Source: Helicobacter sp. 13S00401-1 (lineage in GTDB: Bacteria; Campylobacterota; Campylobacteria; Campylobacterales; Helicobacteraceae). Taken from it: a stretch of 52,802 nucleotides of DNA. Shown in pieces: positions 8,175 to 17,083 of the stretch. The DNA is taken from positions 1-52,802 of the forward strand of contig NZ_MLAR01000011.1 of the NCBI RefSeq assembly GCF_002272925.1, written 5' to 3'. Made by a program: the position numbers and the translations under genes. The notes beneath the pieces were generated by a model that had not been told where the DNA came from, ran no database searches, and saw only the letters and a program-made list of their open reading frames with translations. The first letter of the stretch is position 1; every line of letters starts with the position of its first letter.

Positions 8175-8909
8175 ATGAGAACAAACAAAGTTTTAGGATT
8201 CATAGCTTGCTCTTTGGTTGTAGGTGCCACACTTGGCACTACTCTTAGTGCTAATAACTTTATAGTTGGTCTTAGGGGAACTGGTGGTTTAAGTAGTATA
8301 GATAGTGAGTATAAAGTAAGTAATAGCAATAATAGCGTAGATCATGATGACTTTGATACTAGCGGTACCTTAGGAAACTTTGGTTTTGGGGCAAAAGTAG
8401 GATATGAGTTTGCAGTACATGGAACAAAACATCTTATGAGGGTTAATCTAAGCTATGATAGAAACTATGCTAATGGCGTTTATAGGTTAGGGAATCTTAG
8501 GATGAACTATCTTGCTATAAATGTGGATTATAAATATGAGTTTCTAGAAAACTTTGGTGTCTTTGCTGGCTTGCATGCAGGCTATCTAAATTTAGAGATA
8601 GGCAATAAAGGCGCGATTTTACGTAACAATGCAAATGCTAATATCTCTAATATCTCAAACATCAGAGTTAATGGTAATGACTACTTTGCTGGTGGGGCTA
8701 TAGTTGGTATGACTTATGCACCTTTAAAATGGCTAGAGTTAGAACTCTTTTTCAAAACTATCAACGTAGATTATAATGACTTCCATGTAACACCAGATAA
8801 AACTAGTATCACTGCTAATAATCAAACTTTTACAGTAGCAAGACAAAACATAGATCTAACTTCTTACCCACTAATGCAACTAGGACTAGGAGTTAACTTC
8901 AAGTTTTAA
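8175..8909 (+). CDS. Outer membrane beta-barrel protein, OmpA-type/opacity-like
   Basis: 244 residues with a signal peptide ending near TLSA (about residue 26). The mature part alternates polar and hydrophobic residues as expected for membrane beta-strands (for example FGFGAKVGYEF and FGVFAGLHAGYL), and the protein ends in phenylalanine (GLGVNFKF), the usual BAM signal. The size suggests an eight-stranded barrel with long loops. Function is unknown; related small Helicobacter outer membrane proteins are mostly uncharacterised. The start is supported by AGGGAA upstream. It stands alone and is convergent with trpE. Confidence 0.85.
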   Translation: MRTNKVLGFIACSLVVGATLGTTLSANNFIVGLRGTGGLSSIDSEYKVSNSNNSVDHDDFDTSGTLGNFGFGAKVGYEFAVHGTKHLMRVNLSYDRNYANGVYRLGNLRMNYLAINVDYKYEFLENFGVFAGLHAGYLNLEIGNKGAILRNNANANISNISNIRVNGNDYFAGGAIVGMTYAPLKWLELELFFKTINVDYNDFHVTPDKTSITANNQTFTVARQNIDLTSYPLMQLGLGVNFKF

Positions 8910-8914
8910 GCCTT

Positions 8915-8952
8915 AAAACTTTTATAATCGCTAATAAAGTTTTGCTTTTTTA
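8915..8952 (+). terminator. AT-rich stem-loop with T run downstream of the outer membrane protein gene
   Basis: AAAACTTT (8915-8922) pairs with AAAGTTTT (8936-8943) and is followed by GCTTTTTTA. The stem is 8 bp but lacks GC pairs, so termination strength is uncertain. Confidence 0.5.
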
Positions 8953-9098
8953 GCGCCACGTTTTAAAGCAAAAATATATGAATAAAAATTTTTTTATCTA
9001 TGAGCCATAACTTAGTTAGTCCTAAATTATGACGCATAATAATGCAAGTACTAGGCTTAAAAATAAAACCCCATATCTTTAAAATAAAAACTAAAAAC

Positions 9099-10610
9099 TT
9101 AGATCTCAACTTCTAAAGCATGAAGCAAGGCCCCTAGCTTAGTATTAGTCTCAATATACTCTTTTAAAGGGTCACTATCCATAACTATACCAGCTCCTGC
9201 TTGCAAGTAGTAGATTCCATCTTTATAAACTGCTGTTCTTAAAGCTATAGCACTATCTAAGTCATCATTACTTTTAAAATATCCTATAGCTCCAGCGTAA
9301 ATCTTTCTTGCATGAGGTTCAATTCTTTCTAAAAACTTTATAGCTTCTATCTTTGGTGCTCCACTTACAGTACCTGCTGGAAAACTAGCTTTAAGTGCAT
9401 CTTTTGAAGTTATACCCTCTCTTAAAACCCCACTTACTTCACTTACTATGTGCATGATCTTAGAGTACTTTTCTATCACCCTAAAAGCATTCATCTTAAC
9501 AGAGCTTGCTACTCTTCCAACATCATTACGCCCTAGGTCAACTAGCATCAAGTGTTCAGCGCTTTCTTTTTTATCAGCTAGTAGTTCAAGTTCGTTTTGC
9601 TTATCTTCTTCTAAGTTAGCCCCTCTTTTAGCACTACCAGCTATTGGTCTAAGTATAAGCACCTTGCCATCACACTTAAGCATGACTTCTGGACTTGCTC
9701 CTATGATAGTTACATCATCCATATCAAGATAGTACATATAAGGGCTTGGGTTACTTCGCCTTAGTCTTTCATACATGCTAAAAGGAGCAAGATTACTTTT
9801 TATACTTATGCTTCTACTTAAAACACACTGTAAAAATGTCCCCTTATATATCTCTTTTTTAATAGCTTCTACACCATCCATGTACTCTTTTTTGTTATCC
9901 TTGCTTACTATGCTAGAGTGCACTTTAAGCTCATCTTTAGAGATATAAGGCTTATCTAAAAGAGCTTTTAAATCTTCTAGGCTAGTTTGTGAGTACTTAG
10001 TAGTTATAAGATAAAGCTCATCATATAAATGATCAAATATCACATACTCCTTGCCATAGACAAACTGACAAGTTGGTGCTTCATAAAGGCCTGCTTTATT
10101 AAACTTCATCTCTTCTACTTGAGAAAAAAACTCATAACCTAAGTAGCCTAAACCTCCAAGTGGCAAAGGTAAACTTTCAAGCTCATCTACTTCTTGTCTA
10201 GTTTTAGGCGAGCTATCTTCTTTTAAAACTATAGAAAGCAACTCTACATAGTCTAAAAAATCTAAGTCCGCGTGTTCTTTTAAAAGTAGATTCTTTTGAG
10301 AGAGGCTTTTAGCTTTTTTGTGTTCTAATATAGTTTGTTTATGTTTTAAGATGCTAGTAAATAACGCAGCATGTGTTTCATCCACATCTTTTATAGTTTT
10401 TATCTTATCCATAGGATAAGACTTGCAATCCACTTTTAAATAAGTCTTTTCATCTTCTAAAATAAGCTTAAAAGCTATATCTTTTACTATGATAGAAAAA
10501 CGCCCCTTGCCCATATGAAGTGAAGCACTTTCTAATAAGATCTTAGCTTCTAGCTTTTTAAAAACTAGTATAGGTGTAAGCATGTTTCCATTTTGCTTGC
10601 AGTACTTCAT
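9099..10610 (-). CDS. trpE: Anthranilate synthase component I
   Basis: 503 residues. The N-terminal region (TPILVFKKL, LLESAS, GRFSII) matches the TrpE regulatory domain. The chorismate-binding domain shows SPYMYYLD, IGASPE, RPIAGS, DLGRND, FPAGTVSGAPK and YAGAIGY. The PIAG form favours TrpE over PabB, which usually has PIKG. By family knowledge it makes anthranilate from chorismate with ammonia from TrpG. No trpG or other trp gene is nearby, which is unlike the complete trp operon of H. pylori. It overlaps the DUF2156 gene upstream by 4 nt. Confidence 0.88.
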   Translation of the reverse strand: MKYCKQNGNMLTPILVFKKLEAKILLESASLHMGKGRFSIIVKDIAFKLILEDEKTYLKVDCKSYPMDKIKTIKDVDETHAALFTSILKHKQTILEHKKAKSLSQKNLLLKEHADLDFLDYVELLSIVLKEDSSPKTRQEVDELESLPLPLGGLGYLGYEFFSQVEEMKFNKAGLYEAPTCQFVYGKEYVIFDHLYDELYLITTKYSQTSLEDLKALLDKPYISKDELKVHSSIVSKDNKKEYMDGVEAIKKEIYKGTFLQCVLSRSISIKSNLAPFSMYERLRRSNPSPYMYYLDMDDVTIIGASPEVMLKCDGKVLILRPIAGSAKRGANLEEDKQNELELLADKKESAEHLMLVDLGRNDVGRVASSVKMNAFRVIEKYSKIMHIVSEVSGVLREGITSKDALKASFPAGTVSGAPKIEAIKFLERIEPHARKIYAGAIGYFKSNDDLDSAIALRTAVYKDGIYYLQAGAGIVMDSDPLKEYIETNTKLGALLHALEVEI

Positions 10611-11503
10611 ACTTTAACCTCATACTTATCAACTATCATAGTTGGGTTGTAGCTAAGTTTTGCCTTTCTTAGACCTTCTATGCCTAAATCTTCTTCCCTA
10701 TTAGCATAAAGGATATCACTAAAAGCGTGGCTTAGTAGCTGTTGGTTTATAGCCTGATAAGCCCCACGATAAGATATATCTGCTTTTTCTATATGTATAA
10801 CACACATTTCATTAGTTGCTGCTTCACCAAAACTAAAAGCCATTACATTGCCAGTGCATCTTATAAGGCCACCTTCAAGAGAAAGCTTAGAGAAGTTTTT
10901 AAACACATCTATTATCCCGATATGTTCAAAGTGAAGCCCTAAGTCATTTGGATCATCATTAGTTTCATGCCACTTAGTTTGAAGCTCTATAAGCTCTTCT
11001 AAGTTAGCCTCACTCATAGGCTCATAGACAAAGCCAGCATGTTCTTCTAAAAAGCGATTAAAGTGGTTTTTCTTTTTATGAAACTTTCTTCCTTTTAGCT
11101 CTATAAGCTCTTTAGTTATGTATAAGTAATCACTCCTATCTCTATTTAAAGTAGCACTAGCACTAGGAAAAAGTTCTTTTAAAAGCTCTAGGTTTTTAAC
11201 CTCAACACTATGAAGCTCTAAGCTTTCTTTTCTTTCTTCAAAGTAGCTTTTTAAGCTTAGCAAGGCTTGCTTTTTATCGCCATCCCCTATAGGGAAAAAT
11301 ATGAAAGGATTCTTTCCTTCATAGGTTGTTTTAATAACTAAACACTCATTTATAACTGCATACTCTATCTTTCTAGCATGACGCCATATGAAAAGATTCC
11401 CAAAAGTTATATCTGATATTAAAAAGTCTTCTTTTGCTAAATATGATTTAATTAAGTCTTTGCTTTTTAGCGAGATCTCTGTGAAAGAAATATTAGATTC
11501 CAT
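10607..11503 (-). CDS. DUF2156 (LPG-synthetase C-domain-like) protein
   Basis: 298 residues, soluble, with no signal peptide. It begins by residue 30 with the family pattern (FLISDITFGNLFIW) and contains YLYITKELIELKGRKFHKKK and the later AFSFGEAA and GAYQAINQQL, features of the GNAT-like fold found in phosphatidylglycerol lysyltransferase C-domains. The membrane part of MprF is absent, so lipid modification is not implied. It is probably a cytoplasmic aminoacyl or acyl transferase of unknown substrate. It precedes and overlaps trpE by 4 nt. ATG with AAGG about 10 nt upstream. Confidence 0.78.
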   Translation of the reverse strand: MESNISFTEISLKSKDLIKSYLAKEDFLISDITFGNLFIWRHARKIEYAVINECLVIKTTYEGKNPFIFFPIGDGDKKQALLSLKSYFEERKESLELHSVEVKNLELLKELFPSASATLNRDRSDYLYITKELIELKGRKFHKKKNHFNRFLEEHAGFVYEPMSEANLEELIELQTKWHETNDDPNDLGLHFEHIGIIDVFKNFSKLSLEGGLIRCTGNVMAFSFGEAATNEMCVIHIEKADISYRGAYQAINQQLLSHAFSDILYANREEDLGIEGLRKAKLSYNPTMIVDKYEVKV

Positions 11504-11731
11504 GAGGATAGTGCCTTATTTTCAAGTTAGTGCCTTTTATCAAGCACTTAGTTTTTGTATTTTATCAAATACAGCATTAATGTAAAACGCCAACCCTCTT
11601 ACTTACAAAGCTTTAAGTCTAAGAAGGTGCAGTTTAGTTTAAAGTCGCTATGGCAATGTATAATTAACTCTATTTTGACTTTTCTATACTAGAGTAGCAA
11701 CGCAAAATGTAAAATTTCTCTAAGGATAAAA

Positions 11732-12931
11732 ATGGGCTGGTTAGTTTTAGCATATTTAGTTTTATATACCTTGCCTCGCATAACTTTAAGCCTACTTCAG
11801 ATTAGATATGTAAGACTTAAGTCTACAAAACCTCCTATCATCCTAGAAGCAGATGACTATAAGTTAGCAGCACGCTATGCCATATCTAAGCAAAAGTATG
11901 AAGTAACAGAGCATGTGCTTAACTTCATTATCTTTGTAGTGTGGATATTTTTTGGTCTAAATGCACTAGAACATGCTCTTTCAGATCTTAACTTAAGTAC
12001 GCTTTTTAGCGCTTGGCTATTAGTTATGATATTTTTTGTTATTAATGCCATTATAAACCTCCCACTCTCTATCTTAGAGTTAAGGCGTGATAAAACCTTT
12101 GGTTTTAGTAACGTCACTTCACATATCTATCTAAAAGACACTTTAAGAAGCTCTATCTTATTTCTAGTTATAGGTGGGATTATAGTTATATTACTACTTT
12201 TGCTTATGAAGTACTTTGAGTTATGGTGGCTTTTAGGCTTTGTAGTGCTCTTTGTCATAGCTTTAATAGCTAACCTTATATACCCAACCCTAATTGCCCC
12301 TATGTTTAATAAGTTTACACCCTTAGAAGATGAGACCTTAAAAGATAAAATCCAAAACTTAATGGATAAAGTAGGCTTTAAAAGTAGTGGGATTTACGTC
12401 ATAGATGCTTCAAAAAGAGATGGTAGACTTAATGCTTACTTTGGAGGACTTGGTAAAAGTAAAAGAGTAGTGCTTTTTGATACCCTTTTAAACAAGATAA
12501 GCACAGAGGGGATAATAGCTATCTTAGGTCATGAGTTAGGCCACTTCAAACACAAAGATATACTTAAAAACATAGCCCTTATGGCCTGCATGCTTTTTAT
12601 ACTTTTTGCCATAGCAGGAAATCTTATCTATCCTCTACAAAAGCATCTTGGCTTGGTTATGGATGATGGAATCTTTTTAAGTTTACTAGTTCTTTTGATG
12701 CCTGTTTTAACCTTTCTTTTCATGCCTATCATCTCTTACTTTTCTAGAAAGGCTGAGTATAGTGCTGATAGGTTTGGAGCGTCTTTTTCTAGTAAACACT
12801 CTTTATATCAAGCCCTTATAAGACTGGTTAATGAAAATAAAAGCTTTCCTTACTCCCACCCAGCTTTTGTCTTTTTTTACTACTCCCACCCACCACTAGT
12901 TGAAAGACTAAAGGCCCTAGAAGAAGACTAA
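11732..12931 (+). CDS. M48 family zinc endopeptidase, Ste24/CAAX-protease type
   Basis: 399 residues with about seven hydrophobic segments. The zinc motif HELGH is at 267-271, within ILGHELGHFKHKD, and the third ligand is probably the Glu in KAEYSADRFGA (about 338). GRLNAYFGGLGKSKRVVLFDTL is typical of the Ste24 branch and distinguishes it from the shorter HtpX at 25231. Bacteria lack CAAX prenylation, so the role is likely membrane-protein quality control. Start supported by AAGGAT upstream. It is followed without a gap by prmC in the same frame. Confidence 0.9.
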   Translation: MGWLVLAYLVLYTLPRITLSLLQIRYVRLKSTKPPIILEADDYKLAARYAISKQKYEVTEHVLNFIIFVVWIFFGLNALEHALSDLNLSTLFSAWLLVMIFFVINAIINLPLSILELRRDKTFGFSNVTSHIYLKDTLRSSILFLVIGGIIVILLLLLMKYFELWWLLGFVVLFVIALIANLIYPTLIAPMFNKFTPLEDETLKDKIQNLMDKVGFKSSGIYVIDASKRDGRLNAYFGGLGKSKRVVLFDTLLNKISTEGIIAILGHELGHFKHKDILKNIALMACMLFILFAIAGNLIYPLQKHLGLVMDDGIFLSLLVLLMPVLTFLFMPIISYFSRKAEYSADRFGASFSSKHSLYQALIRLVNENKSFPYSHPAFVFFYYSHPPLVERLKALEED

Positions 12932-13834
12932 TTGCTAGAATCTTTATCCATAACTTATGCCTTAGATTTGGGTGTGGCTTTATTAAAGCATGATGACTTA
13001 AGTAGATTTAACCTAGAGCAAAAAGACTTTTTAGACTTAAAAAACTTAAGCACTAGCTCTCAAAGCTTTAAGATTCCATCTCCTAGAAGTGAGGCTGAAA
13101 GCCTACTAGCCTTTGTGCTAGATACATCTAGAATCTTACTTCATACAAATTACGAGTTAGTTTTAAGCAAAAAAGACCTACAAAGCTTCTTTGATTTAGT
13201 CTGCAAAAGAGCTAGCGGCTATCCTTTAGAGTACATCTTTAAAAAAGCTAGCTTTTATGGTAGGGAGTTTTTTATAGATGAAAGAGTATTAATACCGCGT
13301 AGTGATACAGAAGCCCTATGTGAAAATGCCTTAAAACTACCTTTTTTAGACTTTGTAGAAGTAGGCGTTGGAAGTGGGATAATAAGTATAACCTTAAGTT
13401 TAGAATCTAAAAATGCTGGTTTAGGGCTTGATATAAGTAAAGATGCCCTAGATGTAGCTAGGATTAATGCTAAAGTGCTAAATGCAACTAATCTAACTTT
13501 TATAAAATCTAATCTTTTAGATTCCTTAAATCCAAAAAAAGACTACACCAACTCCTTACTTATCTCTAATCCTCCCTACATAGCTAAAAACTATCCACTA
13601 GATATAGAAGTCTTGCACGAACCACACATAGCCCTTTTTGGTGGAGAAAAAGGGGATGAATTAGTAGTAAAACTTATAAGACAAGCAAGTGCTTTTAGGT
13701 TTGGCTATCTTGCCTTTGAGATAGGCTATGACCAAGAAGATATAGCCACTAAGATCTTAAAAGAATGTGGATATAAAGAGTTTTCTTTTTTTACTTATGC
13801 TGGGCTAGTTAGAGGCTTTATAGCAAAGGCTTAA
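12932..13834 (+). CDS. prmC: Release factor glutamine methyltransferase PrmC (TTG start)
   Basis: 300 residues. It has the SAM-binding loop VGVGSG (144-149) and the diagnostic NPPY motif (213-216), within LISNPPYIAKN, that binds the target glutamine. By family knowledge it N5-methylates the GGQ glutamine of RF1/RF2. The start is a TTG immediately after the TAA of the protease gene, in the same frame, because the in-frame TAA blocks any upstream start; this implies re-initiation by terminating ribosomes. The N-terminal helical region (1-110) matches the family in length, supporting this start. Confidence 0.9.
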   Translation: MLESLSITYALDLGVALLKHDDLSRFNLEQKDFLDLKNLSTSSQSFKIPSPRSEAESLLAFVLDTSRILLHTNYELVLSKKDLQSFFDLVCKRASGYPLEYIFKKASFYGREFFIDERVLIPRSDTEALCENALKLPFLDFVEVGVGSGIISITLSLESKNAGLGLDISKDALDVARINAKVLNATNLTFIKSNLLDSLNPKKDYTNSLLISNPPYIAKNYPLDIEVLHEPHIALFGGEKGDELVVKLIRQASAFRFGYLAFEIGYDQEDIATKILKECGYKEFSFFTYAGLVRGFIAKA

Positions 13835-13862
13835 TGCATCAAATAGCAAAACATTAGCCTCC

Positions 13863-15179
13863 TTAAAAAGTCTTACTTTTTAACTCTTTAAACTTAAAAA
13901 AGCCATTTTCTATATCAGTTTGTTTGATACGGCTTATACTTAAACATCCAGCCTTTACATCTTTAGTTATAGTGCTTCCTGCAGCTACTAAGACATTATC
14001 AGCGATAGTTATAGGTGCTACTAGTTGAGTGTCACTTCCCACAAAGACGTTTTTCCCTATCACAGTTTTATGCTTTCTTATACCATCATAGTTACAAGTA
14101 ATAACTCCTGCGCCTATATTAGTTCCCTCATCTATCTCACAGTCTCCTAAGTAACTAAGATGGCCTGCTTTTACTCCACTAAGCTTGGCGTTTTTACACT
14201 CTACAAAGTTGCCTATGTGAGAAGATTTTATAAGACAGCCTGGACGTATATTAGCACTTGGACCTACATCACTATCTTCTAAAGTAGAATCAAGCACTAT
14301 AGTATTTTGCTTTATATGAGAGTTTTTTATAACACTACTTCCTTTTATGGCAACAAAGCTATCTAACTTACACTCACCAACAAAGCTAACTGTAGAATCT
14401 ATATAAATAGTTTCTGGCATATTCATAATAACGCCTACTTCCATCCATTTTTTGCGTAAACTTTTAAGCATTAAATCCTGTGCATAAGCAAGGTTAGCCT
14501 TAGTGTTTACTCCGTAAAGATTTTCTTCTTTAACTTCAAAAAGACTAGCTTTAAAGCCTTTTTCTTGAGCTAGCTTAATAACATCAGTTAGGTAAAACTC
14601 TTTTTGTGCATTATCATCTTTTAGTAGCGGCACACATGCTTTTAATACACTAGCTTTAAAGCAGTAAAGTCCTGCGTTTACTAAAGTTATAGCCCTTTCT
14701 TCAGTAGTTGCATCTTTTTCTTCAACTATGGAGATATTTTGTTCTTGCTTTATGCGACCATAACCAAAAGGAGTGCTAGTTTTAAAGTAAGCTATGCTCA
14801 TATCAGAGTTGCTTTGAGAAAGCCTTAAAAGCTCATCTCCATCTAAAAGAGGTGTATCCCCACTTAAGATAAGCACTTTTTTTCCACTAACATTTAAAAA
14901 GTTTTTATTTTTATCCATCAAAGCCCCACCAGTACCGGGCGTTTTTTCATGGTTTTGTATGTGAAAATTTAAGCCTTCATATTTAGATTCTATATAGTCT
15001 TTGATTTTTGCGTGCTCATTAAAAAGCACTAAATGTATATCGGTACTAACTTTTCTTGCAGCATCTATTACGTACTCTAAAAGGCTTTTGTTACAAATCG
15101 TATGCAAAACTTTTGGAGTAGTGCTTTTCATACGTGTGCCAAAGCCAGCAGCCATTATAACAACACTTAACATATTCAC
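13863..15179 (-). CDS. glmU: Bifunctional GlmU: GlcN-1-P acetyltransferase / GlcNAc-1-P uridyltransferase
   Basis: 438 residues. The N-terminal pyrophosphorylase has AAGFGTRMKS plus TPKVLH (a variant of the usual GKGTRM) and LSGDTPLL. The C-terminal left-handed beta-helix (about 250-420) contains hexapeptide repeats and the catalytic NIGAGVITCNYDG region. By family knowledge it makes UDP-GlcNAc for peptidoglycan and lipid A. Its start overlaps the 3' end of speA by 4 nt. It therefore supplies the same pathway as lpxC and lpxK in this window. Confidence 0.95.
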   Translation of the reverse strand: MNMLSVVIMAAGFGTRMKSTTPKVLHTICNKSLLEYVIDAARKVSTDIHLVLFNEHAKIKDYIESKYEGLNFHIQNHEKTPGTGGALMDKNKNFLNVSGKKVLILSGDTPLLDGDELLRLSQSNSDMSIAYFKTSTPFGYGRIKQEQNISIVEEKDATTEERAITLVNAGLYCFKASVLKACVPLLKDDNAQKEFYLTDVIKLAQEKGFKASLFEVKEENLYGVNTKANLAYAQDLMLKSLRKKWMEVGVIMNMPETIYIDSTVSFVGECKLDSFVAIKGSSVIKNSHIKQNTIVLDSTLEDSDVGPSANIRPGCLIKSSHIGNFVECKNAKLSGVKAGHLSYLGDCEIDEGTNIGAGVITCNYDGIRKHKTVIGKNVFVGSDTQLVAPITIADNVLVAAGSTITKDVKAGCLSISRIKQTDIENGFFKFKELKSKTF

Positions 15180-17023
15180 TCTTCTTCAGGATTTATAGTT
15201 TTTAAATAGCCATTTTCACTAAGCATGACATAAAGCTTACCTAAAACATCTTTTTTATCTTCAGGGCTTAACTCACTTTCTTCAAGACCGGCTTTTAGTC
15301 TTCTTTCTATATCTTTAGTGTCATAGTCTAAGTCATCTAAAACATCTAAAATATTTTGTGCTTCAAGCAAGTTTTCTATCTCATAGCCCTTATTTAACTC
15401 ATCATCAAAGATGATACTAAACTCAGTTGGATGCGTAAAAAGATTATGCTTCATGCCTAAGACTTCTTGATAAGCCCCAATTAGAAAAAAGCCTAAAAAG
15501 TACTCTTCTTTTGACACATCTACTTCATGGAGATATAAAGGCTTTTTAGGATCAAAAGCTATCTCGCCATCACTATCACAAGTTATATCCCAAAGGCTAG
15601 CTGCGCGCGTTGGGCGGCGATTAAGCCGATTTAGCGGCATAACTGGGAAGTTTTGTGCTAGCCCCCAGTAATCAGGCAGTGACTGAAAAAAGCTACAGTT
15701 TAGTAAGTAGCGCTCTTGCACGCTTTCTTGGATTCTTAAAATCTCATTATGATTTTTATACTTTAAAAGTTTTATAACTTTTTTTATGATTAGATGAACT
15801 AAAACTTCAGTGTTAGACCTATCTTGTAAGTCTATATAACCTAGATCAAAAAGAGTAAGTAAAGATTCCATATGATCTAAGCTATCATGAAGGTATTCGA
15901 TAGCATTTTTTTCAACTATGCTGTTATAAAGATCTAAAAGCTCTTCTATTAAAGGAGGGTTTTCTTCTTTTAACTCTAGGGCTTTTTCATCATACTCATG
16001 AGAAAAAAGCTCTAAAACTGGAGCAACTAATACAGCATGGTTAGCAGCAACAAAGCGACCAGATTCTATAAATATATCAGGCTCTGGCTCGCCTTTGTTT
16101 TTGACTATCTCTCTTAAGCTAAAAACTACATCGCCACTAAACTCTTGCAAAGTATAGTTTTTGTAATTTATACCTTCATGTTGGGTGTACTCAACTGCTA
16201 GTCCACCGCCTATATTTACGCTCTTTAACCCAGTAGCACCCATCTTTCTTAGGCCTGCATAGATATTGCCTAACTCACGTATAGCTTTTTTAAGTGGGGA
16301 TATATCGCTAATTTGTGAGCCTATATGAAAGTGAATCATGGTAAATTTATGCAAGAGATTAGACTTAGTAAGCATCTTTATAGCTTGTAAAAGCTCAGTG
16401 CTAGTTAGTCCAAACTTAGAGTTTATACCCCCACTTTTTGCCCACAGACCAACACCAGTGCTATGAAGTCTTATCCTAAGGCCTATATCAGGATAGGGCT
16501 CACTCATCTCTTTAGCTACTTCTATAATCGTTTCTAGCTCATTTAAGCCTTCTATAGTTAAGATTATATCATGCCCCATATTAGCCGCTATAAAGCCTAA
16601 AGATATCATCTCTTTATCTTTAAAGCCATTAACAGTTATGGGCTTTCCTTTATTAGTATAAGCCATAGCTATGATTAACTCACTCTTTGAACCTGCCTCT
16701 AAACCATAGTCTTTATCTTCACTTAGCTCAACTAAAGGCAAGATGAAATTTGGCATCTGATTAACTTTTAAAGGAAAGACGGCCTTAAACTTGCCCTTAT
16801 AGTTATACTCCCTTATAGCGCCATTAAAGGCTGAAAATATCTTATCTATCTGATTTTTAATTAAGTGGGGGAATCTTATAAGAAGGGGGCCACGATAACC
16901 TTTTTCCCTCGCTTCTAAAACTATATCTATTAATGAAGGCTTATTTTTATAGTTAATCTTAACTACAGAATCTTCAATGATAAAATCATCATTTGACCAA
17001 AACTTGATACCATAATCTACCAT
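15176..17023 (-). CDS. speA: Biosynthetic arginine decarboxylase (PLP)
   Basis: 615 residues, the expected length of a Helicobacter-type SpeA. FPLKVNQ (83-89) contains the PLP lysine (Lys86); GLEAGSKSEL, HFHIGSQ and NIGGGLAVEY form the PLP-binding barrel; the C-terminal half carries the beta domain. By family knowledge it converts arginine to agmatine in polyamine synthesis. An extended -10 promoter lies directly upstream (17060-17068), and glmU overlaps downstream by 4 nt, so the two are probably one transcript within the longer minus-strand run. Confidence 0.95.
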   Translation of the reverse strand: MVDYGIKFWSNDDFIIEDSVVKINYKNKPSLIDIVLEAREKGYRGPLLIRFPHLIKNQIDKIFSAFNGAIREYNYKGKFKAVFPLKVNQMPNFILPLVELSEDKDYGLEAGSKSELIIAMAYTNKGKPITVNGFKDKEMISLGFIAANMGHDIILTIEGLNELETIIEVAKEMSEPYPDIGLRIRLHSTGVGLWAKSGGINSKFGLTSTELLQAIKMLTKSNLLHKFTMIHFHIGSQISDISPLKKAIRELGNIYAGLRKMGATGLKSVNIGGGLAVEYTQHEGINYKNYTLQEFSGDVVFSLREIVKNKGEPEPDIFIESGRFVAANHAVLVAPVLELFSHEYDEKALELKEENPPLIEELLDLYNSIVEKNAIEYLHDSLDHMESLLTLFDLGYIDLQDRSNTEVLVHLIIKKVIKLLKYKNHNEILRIQESVQERYLLNCSFFQSLPDYWGLAQNFPVMPLNRLNRRPTRAASLWDITCDSDGEIAFDPKKPLYLHEVDVSKEEYFLGFFLIGAYQEVLGMKHNLFTHPTEFSIIFDDELNKGYEIENLLEAQNILDVLDDLDYDTKDIERRLKAGLEESELSPEDKKDVLGKLYVMLSENGYLKTINPEEE

Positions 17024-17059
17024 TACGCACTTATCCTATGCAAAGTTGAATTTTTAATG

Positions 17060-17068
17060 ATTATAACA
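17060..17068 (-). promoter_or_regulatory. Extended -10 promoter of speA-glmU
   Basis: TGTTATAAT on the minus strand (TGn plus TATAAT), 37 nt before the speA ATG, giving a leader of about 30 nt. No good -35 is visible, which is acceptable for an extended -10 promoter. AGGAT about 9 nt before ATG is the ribosome binding site. Confidence 0.6.
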
Positions 17069-17083
17069 TGCAAGCATGGCAAG

